From Symbiodinium natans (taxonomy: Eukaryota > Sar > Dinophyceae > Suessiales > Symbiodiniaceae), in assembly GCA_905221605.1 (NCBI GenBank), contig CAJNDS010002847.1, positions 50,001 through 112,000 on the forward strand: a stretch of 62,000 nucleotides of DNA, given 5' to 3'. Every line of letters starts with the position of its first letter. Position 1 is the stretch's first letter. The position numbers and the translations under genes were made by a program. The notes under the pieces are model-generated. The model worked only from the letters and a program-made list of their open reading frames with translations. It had not been told where the DNA came from and searched no databases. Shown here piece by piece: positions 55,101 through 62,000 of the stretch.

Positions 55101-56657
55101 CGAAAGACACTCTGACTTCGTCCGTGAAGACGTCGTCGATACGGCAGTACACCTGTGTGCGAGCACGCCAATGCGACCAGTCGCGGACGCCGATGTGCAT
55201 GCCAAAGAGAGTCTCCGGCATAATCAAGTCGAAGGTGGCACATCCCATGAGCGGCAGAACACTTTCAAATCCAGCCATGTTTTGCAAAGCGCCAGGACCT
55301 CCGATCACCCATCTGCCCTGCCATTGAAGAAACAAATTGTTCGGAAACATTGGCAACATGACCAGCTGACGAACGTCAATCGTCACCGAGCGAGCCGACA
55401 TGTATGCCTCCATCATCCACCGCAAAGTTTGAGTGTCGTGAAACTCTGCACTGTTCAGACAAATTGCCTTGTCCTGCCATCGCCGTCGGTCGCGAACAGC
55501 ATGCAGCATGCGTTTGGAGGCGCACGCAAGACTCTTGAGGTACGCGAAGGAGAAAAAAAATGTCGGCAGATTGTAGAGTGTCTCGTCCAACACACTGCCA
55601 CCCCAAAATAAGTCCCAATCATCCATGACACCATTCGAATTCTGTTCTGAAAGCTGCCCGGCATGAAAGTTGGAGGCACCACCGACGTAGTCTTCCAGGC
55701 GATTCGGACAGCGAGGACACAAGCGCCACCGATTCTGTCGCACATGCCCGGAACACACCCACGTGCAGCAGGAAGGGCAAACGTGCCATCGAGGCAGAAA
55801 CAGGGTGTGACTGCGACTGCAAATTGCGCACATGATGTTCGCACTGCGCGACACAGCTGAGGGAATTGGTCGATACTGAATTGCTGGCACAATGTTTGCA
55901 ACTGGCCGAACGAATGTCCAAACGAATAGCTTGGCCAAAGCATCTGGAAGCTCAGGACCTCCTTGTTGCGCAGGTTGAACAGTTGAAATTCCGACGCCGT
56001 CCACAAACAACTCAAAAACCGTGGCATCCCACCGTATAGAGAATCGATGGGACTGCTTGGATCGGAATGCGAGAACACGGCCAGGATGAGGCTGAGGAGG
56101 GCTGTCCCCGGTGCCGAAAGACACTGTTACTTCGTCCGTGAAGATGTTGTCGATACGGTAGTACGCCTGTGTATGAGCACGCCAATCCGACCAGTCGCGG
56201 AGGCCGATGTACATGCCAACGAGATTCTCCGGCAAAATCAAGTCGAAGGTGGCCCGCCCCATCAGCGGCAGAGCACTTTCGAATCCAGCCATGTTGTGCA
56301 AAGCGCCAGGACCTCCGATTACCCGTCTGCCCTGCCATTGAAGAAATAAATTGTCCGGAAACATTGGCAACATGGCCAGCTGACGAACGTCAATCGTCAC
56401 CGAGCGAGCGGTCATGTATGCGTTCGTCATCCACCGCAAAGTTTGACTATCGCGGAACTCCGCACTGTTCAGGCAGATTGCCTTGTCCTGCCATCTCCGT
56501 CGGTCGCGAACAGCATGCAGCATGCGTTTGGAGGCGCATGCAAGATTCTTGAGGTACGCGAAGGAGAAAAAAAAAGTCGGCAGATTGTAGAGTGTCTCGT
56601 CCAACACACTGCCACCCCAAGATAAGTCCCAATCATCTTCGCCACTGAGCCCATCGC
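52158..56657 (-). CDS. Multidomain protein: duplicated F-box-like/beta-sandwich/RING-like module, PD-(D/E)XK nuclease, D5-N-like region
   Basis: About 1500 codons; residue numbers count from the GTG at 56712. Residues 26-347 and 364-685 are two copies of one module: an F-box-like helix set (TLYNLPTFFFSFAYLKNLAC), a concanavalin-like/SPRY-like beta-sandwich (HRFSIRWDATVFELFVDGVG), and a RING-like zinc cluster (C295, C298, C312, C315, C320, H323, C332, C335). Residues 955-1175 are a PD-(D/E)XK nuclease of the RecB/Cas4 type with all signature residues: RGTWMHLQFE (His1042, Glu1046), AGCIDF (Asp1096), LFDWK (Asp1110, Lys1112) and QLNLYKHIL (Gln1146, Tyr1150). Residues 1335-1520 are helical and lead into the SF3 helicase. 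The apparent signal peptide at the open-frame start is probably intron: a CTCAG acceptor at 56658 gives a phase-1 join to a GTAAGT donor at 56800. Confidence 0.75.
53188..53856 (-). CDS. PD-(D/E)XK nuclease domain (sub-feature)
   Basis: Sub-region of the multidomain protein carrying the conserved H-E-D-DxK-QxxxY signature of RecB-family/Cas4-like nucleases. It begins HTYYVDGEKIPLSVTGLVH and ends with a VVCFHPDN strand. In replicating mobile elements and large DNA viruses such nucleases process DNA ends or resect during replication and recombination. All catalytic positions are intact, so it is predicted active. Confidence 0.75.
54600..56635 (-). repeat. 1014-bp tandem coding duplication
   Basis: The segment encoding the F-box-like/beta-sandwich/RING-like module is present twice head-to-tail. 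WDLSWGG is at 56631 and WDLFWGG at 55617, an offset of 1014 bases or 338 codons. Identity is high by eye (roughly 85-90 percent in protein), and the differences look mostly conservative, so both copies appear to be maintained as coding. Confidence 0.9.
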
Positions 56658-56800
56658 CTGAGACGCAAGAGCGAAGACATGCGGCGATCAGCAAGACGAA
56701 CTTAACACACACCCGCGCACGATGACCACGATAAGAATAAGAAGGTTAAGGCGCTAGGGCTACCTCACCTTGCAAGAGTATCGCGCCACATGGCACTTAC

Positions 56801-57034
56801 TGAGCAAGATCCGACTAAAGACAAGTAAACGACGACCGTCTTCAAGATCAAGGGTTGAGGTAACCCTTTGCCTTCCGACAGCGTGCCATCGTTTCGGAGA
56901 ATGATCTGGTGAATGAGGTCGTCGCACCACGATGGAACGGGGCATCCGGGTAGATCGAACTCGTCGTCTTGGTGTCCTGCATGGTCAAGGGGAAAAACTG
57001 ACGTCAAGCACACCAGGAGCATCCTACAGACCAA
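56801..57034 (-). CDS. Candidate upstream exon(s) of the multidomain gene
   Basis: After a CATGCAG acceptor near 56983 the minus strand stays open in two frames to the GTAAGT donor at 56800. One frame reads DDEFDLPGCPVPSWCDDLIH. The other ends EDGRRLLVFSRILL and is the one that matches the phase (1) of the acceptor at 56658. Frame assignment is therefore unresolved. The same sequence is the last unit of the 177-bp tandem array. Confidence 0.4.
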
Positions 57035-57640
57035 GGGCTGGAGTTACTTTTTCTCCTTCCAACAGCTTGCCATCGTTTCGGAGAATGATCTGGTGGATGA
57101 GGTCGTCGCACCACGATGGAACGGGACATCCGGGTAGATGGAACTCGTCGTCTTGGTGTCCTGAATGGGATAAACTGACGTCAAGCACACCAGGGGCATC
57201 CTACAGGTCAAGGGCTGGAGTTACTTTTTCTCCTTCCAACAGCTTGCCATCGTTTCGGAGAATGATCTGGTGGATGAGGTCGTCGCACCACGATGGAACG
57301 GGACATCCGGGTAGATGGAACTCGTCGTCTTGGTGTCCTGAATGGGATAAACTGACGTCAAGCACACCAGGAGCATCCTACAGGTCAAGGGCTGGAGTTA
57401 CTTTTTCTCCTTCCAACAGCTTGCCATCGTTTCGGAGAATGATCTGGTGGATGAGGTCGTCGCACCACGATGGAACGGGACATCCGGGTAGATGGAACTC
57501 GTCGTCTTGGTGTCCTGAATGGGATAAACTGACGTCAAGCACACCGGGGCATCCTACAGGTCAAGGGCTGGAGTTACTTTTTCTCCTTCCAACAGCGTGC
57601 CATCGTTTCGAAGAATGATCTGGTCGATCAGATCGTTGCC
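56877..57640. repeat. 177-bp tandem array, four full units and a partial
   Basis: Unit starts at about 56877, 57061, 57238, 57415 and 57591, with lengths 184, 177, 177 and 176. Units are nearly identical. Because 177 is a multiple of three, a plus-strand frame stays open across the array; I regard that as a shadow. On the minus strand each unit encodes GHQDDEFHLPGCPVPSWCDD and more, and ends in one in-frame TAG. A short intron-like stretch (GTAGGATGCT to CCCATTCAG, 44 bases) covers the stop. The array may be duplicated exons or a promoter-proximal repeat. Confidence 0.85.
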
Positions 57641-57691
57641 TGGACATAGACAATAAAAGCTAACAAGCAGTCATCGTGATTTGAAAGGGTT

Positions 57692-58393
57692 TCACAGTCT
57701 ACTTCTTCTTATCGCTATAATTGCAATCGAGCTGCACCACGTCGGCGCAGCCAAAACTCGAACTGGTACGGGGGCAGCAAGAATTGTGTTTGAATCAGCG
57801 TTTGCCTGGGCGCTCAGAAGCTCCTCTGAGAACTCCCAGAACCCAGATTCTTCATCGGAATCTAGAGGCTCTCGGCGAGGCATCAGAGCGTCGTTCCTGG
57901 GGGGATAATCCGAAAACTCCGAGCACAATGACGATGTGTCGGAAGCGTCGGAGTCGTCCTGGTTGAAATCAAGTTCATCTTCCTGTGGCGGGTGCTGAAA
58001 TTGCATGGCCTCCCAGACCTCAATGAATTCTTGAGCATATTCTTCCACAGCCTTGCCACCGACACTGTCCATGTATTCTGGCCCGTCGGCGCAACTCGTA
58101 CTTGCATCATCGGAGATAATCTGGAAGCATCTTTCAAGTCGTCTTGGATCCAAAATATACGAGCCTTCCAAGTCGCGGACCATCGGACCAGAACAATCGT
58201 GTTCCCTAGCACACAGCTGTTTCCACTGGTGTGTTCGGCAGCCCAAGTTCACCTGCAAGCCGTCACCCTTTCGATTTCTAACCGCCACAAAGTGCGCATG
58301 AAAAAGAACGAGATAGTCGCCGGGCTGGAGCGTCACATCGGAGAAGTCGCAAGGCCCAATTGTCTTCCTGCCAGAATTACAGTTTGCACACAC
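57692..58393 (-). CDS. Cysteine-protease-like protein, C-terminal exon
   Basis: The reading frame contains LQPGDYLVLFHAHFVAVRNR, typical of the catalytic-histidine strand of papain-fold peptidases (hhxxHFhAVR), then NLGCRTHQW and an acidic, Ser-rich C-terminal half. The last residues (IAIIAIRRSRL) may be beyond the true end. It is joined to the 58417 exon by an intron whose exact sites I cannot settle; an acceptor GGCAG near 58366 is likely. Substrate unknown; a polyprotein-processing or deubiquitinating role is conceivable. Confidence 0.5.
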   Translation of the reverse strand: MCANCNSGRKTIGPCDFSDVTLQPGDYLVLFHAHFVAVRNRKGDGLQVNLGCRTHQWKQLCAREHDCSGPMVRDLEGSYILDPRRLERCFQIISDDASTSCADGPEYMDSVGGKAVEEYAQEFIEVWEAMQFQHPPQEDELDFNQDDSDASDTSSLCSEFSDYPPRNDALMPRREPLDSDEESGFWEFSEELLSAQANADSNTILAAPVPVRVLAAPTWCSSIAIIAIRRSRL

Positions 58394-58416
58394 GATTGTT
58401 GACAGAACTGTCCTTT

Positions 58417-59031
58417 TTAAAGAAAACTTTGAATGGAAATTAATCTTTTGCAGATGGCGCGAGCGCCGTTAGTTATCTTTCTCAACACTGTCCCGAGAGG
58501 GTGAAGCCAATTCATGCCATCCCTGATCTGAAAGGGCCCATCTCCAGCATAAGAAATCTTGTTGCCCAGCGCACGCAGTGCGTCGATCAGGCAGCAGTCT
58601 GTAAATTTGCTCGGGATTTTCCGGTATCCCGGCGCACGGGCGTTCGGAAGCTGCTTCCCATTCATTGCCGCGTTGTTGCCGTCGATTCGAGCCTGCAGCT
58701 GCTGCTTCAACCTGTCAGAAGGCTTCCGCAAATCCACGGCTAAAGATCCTGACGCTGGCGCAGATCTCCGCTTGACACCGTCACCTGAGATGCTGATCAC
58801 ACTGAAGACCTTCACATTCACTACTACCTCCATTTTGTAAGAGACAAGAGACTGCTGTGGCGCGCCGCTTCCGGCAAGGTCTGATGCCGGAATTTCTCCG
58901 ACATGTTTCGCAAGCGAATCTTGGGCACCAAGGCTTGCATGAACTTGTCGCCTTGCAGAGTCAGCAGCATTGTTAAAACTTAATACGCTGGGTGAAGACA
59001 GCCAAGAAACTCCACGTGGCTCGGTACTCAT
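58417..59031 (-). CDS. Cysteine-protease-like protein, N-terminal exon; likely start of the minus-strand gene series
   Basis: The ATG at 59031 starts MSTEPRGVSWLSSPS. About 140 residues in, KFTDCCLIDALRALGN resembles the catalytic-cysteine helix of papain-fold peptidases (xC-x-h-x-AhxxhG), and a similar NGNCILAALHHLG occurs in the polymerase exon. The end of the open frame after about TVLRKI is probably intron. It is the most upstream convincing exon on the minus strand and may be the first gene of the element. Confidence 0.5.
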   Translation of the reverse strand: MSTEPRGVSWLSSPSVLSFNNAADSARRQVHASLGAQDSLAKHVGEIPASDLAGSGAPQQSLVSYKMEVVVNVKVFSVISISGDGVKRRSAPASGSLAVDLRKPSDRLKQQLQARIDGNNAAMNGKQLPNARAPGYRKIPSKFTDCCLIDALRALGNKISYAGDGPFQIRDGMNWLHPLGTVLRKITNGARAICKRLISIQSFL

Positions 59032-59158
59032 TTCCAATGACTTGCTTCAGACCGAAATGCGCGTTTTTCCCTTAGATGTTGGTTCTTGCAAACTGCAGCT
59101 GTAGATGATTGACATCCGACAGCATGAAATGATAATATCAATAATTTATACTGCAAAT

Positions 59159-60694
59159 TCATAAAGGCTCAACTTGTCTCACCATCCAGCGGTGAGGATT
59201 CACAAAGCAAGGCCCTCCTCCTGTCCTCTCGCCGAACAACGTTGTCCACCAGGGTGCTGCCTGTGCTTCAAGACTGTGTCTTCCTACGCCTGACAAAAGA
59301 GCAAAACACTTCTCAGTTCTAAGCAAGCTGCACCACGAGGGTGTGCTGTGGTTGGGCAAGCCATACCATGTCTCGTCGAAGATACCAGCCTCATCGTCTA
59401 TGTGTCATGCGCAAAAGCTTTGTCAAGCTGCTAACATGCTGCCGAGATGCGGCCTGTTGCATACGTGTCTGCATGCTCTCGATCAAAATGTTGCCTGGGC
59501 GATGCTTAATTTCAAGCTTGCTGTAAAAAAAACTGCCGCAGCGAATGAAATCACAACCGTAAGAAGATGTCCAGATGCACCAGCCCGGTGTACGGTGGCA
59601 CGGCATGTCGTACACGGACGAAAGAGGCTCTTCGGGCTTGGTGTCAACGGGCTTTGGGTCCTTTGTCCTGCAGCAAGTGCACTTATGTACTCATTGTTTA
59701 GAATCCGCACGCAGTTCAGTTTTCAACACATGAGTCTTCCGTCCTCATCCAAGGATGCTTCGAAGCGCCCGGGTTTCGATTCTTTGTCTTGTTTCCTAGA
59801 AGCCACTCCCGCCTGGAGTAATACCCTAATGCCGTTGGCCCCTTGCCCAAACGATATGGAGGATCATCGCGAGTGTCAGAAACGACAACCCCTTTCTTGC
59901 TTTTGCCTCCGAAGTGCGGCGTCAGACGCAGAGCCTTACTATTTGACATCCTCTTGAAGAAGAGTCCCGGGCAAACGTTACAAAGAGGCGTCAATGTCGC
60001 CCACTGAGTCGGGCTGTTTGAAGAACGCAAGGACGAGGACGCTGACAAAGACTCCAAGGAGGTGCCACAACCTGTTTATGCTGCGAAGGCATTTTGACAG
60101 CGCGTCAAGTGCAATGTCCACATGCAGTCATCACTGCAACAAGATACCTTCATTCTGGAAGCTCCTCGGAGGAAACTGCGCTCGCACATTGGGCCTGCCA
60201 AAGTACAGAATTCAGCGAACGATTATATTTTAGCTCGCTGATTATTTCGAGTTGCTGCTCGGAAGCCTTCCACGCTGCGCCAGCAAACAGACGGCTCGGC
60301 CGCTAGCCACTGACATTGCCTTTTTCTCCGCAAGGCCTTCCGCGACATACATACTCCCAAAATATCCGAAACCGAGCACTGCAGGCAACTCACCTATGGG
60401 GTCGTAGATCAAGGACGTGGAGGCAACGATCTTCTTGAGGAACGGCCTCATAAAGGATCGTCGCGAAAATGCTAAGTAAATGACAGGTCGCATCAAATTA
60501 CAACTCATAAGTTTCCAGGCTGCCAAATAGCAGAAACAGCATCGGCGATGCAAGGTTTTACATTTAGATAAGTGCCAAGAAACTTCTGGGCAAAGAGCAG
60601 AACAATGGCTTGGCCGGTTGCCACAGCATGTGGGCTTATCTCGGCCTCGCCTTGCCGGGCGACGCAAAAGAGAACCGTTGTGGTTTAAAACCAT
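59159..60694 (-). other. Region with weak minus-strand coding signals
   Basis: Several minus-strand frames are protein-like without visible domains: 60242-60694 (RPFLKKIVASTSLIYDPIGE), 59716-60057 (LRLTPHFGGKSKKGVVVSD) and 59391-59615 (KLEIKHRPGNILIESMQTRM). A plus-strand frame at 59343-59957 overlaps the last two. They could be exons of another minus-strand gene upstream of the element. I cannot assign a product. Confidence 0.35.
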
Positions 60695-61270
60695 GCAAGT
60701 ACCAGGTGTTATCCACAGCAGGAGGCCAGCCTATGGGGTCAAAACCCAGCGAAAGAGACGATGAACTCATCGAGTGAGACGACGAAGTCATCCTCCTTAA
60801 CGGAAGCGTTTAAATCATCAAACTGAGATCGAAATACATTGCTGTCAAGAAAAAGCACAGGCTCTGGCCAAACAAAAGGTGAAGAAAAGCGCGCTGAGAT
60901 ATGGATCGCTGATGCTCAAGCCGAAACTACACGACAGACTACTTTCTAAAATATGGAGTGTTGCACTCACACAGATCTAAGGGCTCATGATGCGCAATCA
61001 TGATGTAACCGCAACATGATCCTTGTGCAAGAATAGCACGCTCAGCTGCATCAAATAATCGTGTGTTTTTCCGATGAAGCGTGAGGAGCCTGCAGTGTTA
61101 AGTGTACAGCATGTATCCAGGTACAGTGAATGGGTGCAGTAGGAAAGACACCAAATGCCCTAAGGCATGTTGAGTCTGAGCAGAACGAGTTTGACACCGG
61201 AGGCTTAGGCTCAAGAGTCGAAAGCGAGAAAAGTTGTTTTGCCTTTAGAGCGTGGTAGGAAAAGTGAGCC
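60695..61270. other. Intergenic region, no gene seen
   Basis: Unique sequence without an open frame that I trust. ATGATGCGCAATCATGAT near 60986 is a small inverted repeat. It may hold the divergent promoters of the genes on either side. Confidence 0.5.
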
Positions 61271-62000
61271 ATGATGTTTACCACGTTTTTCAACATGGTA
61301 GCGGAGCACCTGAGTCAGGGTGCGATGATGCTACAGCAAGCTGGATGGACGAAGATTTTTCCATGGAGCATGATGGTTTTCATGTCTGTGCGAGAAGTGT
61401 ATGCCAACAGCCTCCAGAACCTTCAGCAGATGGCAGAGCAGACAGTTGCAGCAAGCAGTGGTGCCCTGGACGCTTTGAGTTCAGGAAGATGGCAGCAGGA
61501 ATTGTTCCTGTTTGCAGTGCTGGTTTTCATGAGCAGCATTTTAGCAGGAATGGCGTGGTCGTTCTTGCGAGAGATTGCAACTGAAGAGCGAGAGATCGAG
61601 ACTGTCGCCCATGAAGAGTTCATGCCTGATGTTTACATTGCAAAGTCAAGAACAGCAGTGCACAAGCATCGAGAATGCCGTGGCCTGGACAGTGCGGATC
61701 AGGCGCAAGTCGTACGTGCACCTGGATGTAGAGTTTGCTTTCCAGATGGCTATGTTTACATTCAAGGGCAGACAGAAGTAAAGAGAAGGAGGTTTACCCA
61801 GATGACTGGATGTGGTTTCTGGATGAGAGTCCTTTGCAGTGCAGTTCTTCTACTTTGTGCAGGGCTCGTTACAGCAGAAGGTTGGTTGTTGATGATCAAG
61901 AATGTGAAAGCAAAGGCAGCAAGAAGCAGTACAGAGATATTGCTAGATGAAGCAGAGCTCGTTATGTCAAAGCCGCTGCCCAGGAATTCGATTTCCCTCC
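61271..62000 (+). CDS. Two-membrane-segment protein with His/Cys metal-binding motif (3' truncated)
   Basis: From the ATG at 61271 one frame runs open to the window end (243 codons, no stop). It starts MMFTTFFNMVAEHLSQGAMM. Hydrophobic segments are at about residues 78-99 (LFLFAVLVFMSSILAGMAW) and 186-208 (RVLCSAVLLLCAGLVTAEG). Between them VYIAKSRTAVHKHRECRGL and then CRVCFPDG (H131, H133, C136, C153, C156) form a small His/Cys metal-binding motif. The layout resembles the Ada-type zinc motif (yH..C......G.rpC..C). Function unknown. Composition matches the element region rather than the telomeric domain. Confidence 0.6.
   Translation, partial: MMFTTFFNMVAEHLSQGAMMLQQAGWTKIFPWSMMVFMSVREVYANSLQNLQQMAEQTVAASSGALDALSSGRWQQELFLFAVLVFMSSILAGMAWSFLREIATEEREIETVAHEEFMPDVYIAKSRTAVHKHRECRGLDSADQAQVVRAPGCRVCFPDGYVYIQGQTEVKRRRFTQMTGCGFWMRVLCSAVLLLCAGLVTAEGWLLMIKNVKAKAARSSTEILLDEAELVMSKPLPRNSISL

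Noticed and set aside
56658-56712. Signal peptide at the start of the 1522-codon open frame
   Set aside because: It begins with GTG, is pyrimidine-rich at DNA level and ends in CTCAG, so it is more likely the 3' end of an intron than a secretion signal.
56932-57618. Plus-strand 228-codon frame across the 177-bp array
   Set aside because: Period divisible by three keeps the frame open; the flanking genes are on the minus strand and the product is a repeat without recognisable fold.
46689-59031. Classical Polinton/Maverick
   Set aside because: No RVE-type integrase, protein-primed PolB, FtsK-like ATPase or double-jelly-roll capsid gene is visible; the polymerase and transposase are of other types.
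1-62000. Dinoflagellate spliced-leader gene
   Set aside because: I looked for the conserved CCGTAGCCATTTTGGCTCAAG-type leader core by its GCCATTTTGG part and did not find it; a software search would be needed to be sure.

Overview
The window reads as nuclear DNA of a dinoflagellate, most likely Symbiodiniaceae or a relative. This is inferred from plant/alveolate-type TTTAGGG repeats, very short exons with non-canonical GC-AG and GA-AG introns, and recognisable products: ubiquitin-like/ankyrin, EF-hand and a phosphatase with an HCWGGHGRTG active site. There is no bacterial gene organisation, and I saw no rRNA, tRNA or CRISPR array.

Region 1 (about 1-44.5 kb) is saturated with interstitial TTTAGGG/CCCTAAA blocks in both orientations, plus minisatellites and small inverted-repeat elements. 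Between the blocks sit islands of 30-110 bp that stay open in frame and are bounded by a 3' AG and a 5' GT, GC or GA. They behave as exons of ordinary genes whose introns have filled with telomeric repeat. The best case is a plus-strand gene at 31.66-34.54 kb: a ubiquitin-like N-terminus split over three exons, ankyrin exons and a multi-membrane-segment C-terminus, all joining in frame across GC-AG introns. At 33.2-33.4 kb a telomeric block is flanked by a 23-bp duplication of ankyrin coding sequence, and splicing at the duplicated AG|GC restores the reading frame exactly. This suggests that telomeric repeats act as, or ride on, introner-like elements here.

Region 2 (about 44.5-59.0 kb) has no TTTAGGG. 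It carries on the minus strand one long series of exons: (i) a cysteine-protease-like protein; (ii) a duplicated F-box-like/beta-sandwich/RING-like module; (iii) a PD-(D/E)XK nuclease; (iv) an SF3 (D5-type) helicase; (v) a palm-domain polymerase resembling the superfamily-A-related TV-Pol group; (vi) a second cysteine-protease-like segment; (vii) a zinc-finger DDE transposase. Several exon junctions preserve frame, so much of this may be one polyprotein. It looks like a large self-synthesizing DNA transposon, functionally similar to Polintons but built from a different gene set. A 177-bp tandem array lies upstream of module ii, and iteron-like GTCGGGTAAAA repeats lie beyond the transposase end.

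Region 3 (59.0-62.0 kb) has weak minus-strand coding signals and then a plus-strand reading frame (61,271 to the window end) for a two-membrane-segment protein with a His/Cys metal-binding motif, cut off by the window edge. Exon ends are read by eye and family names come from motif recognition, not from searches.
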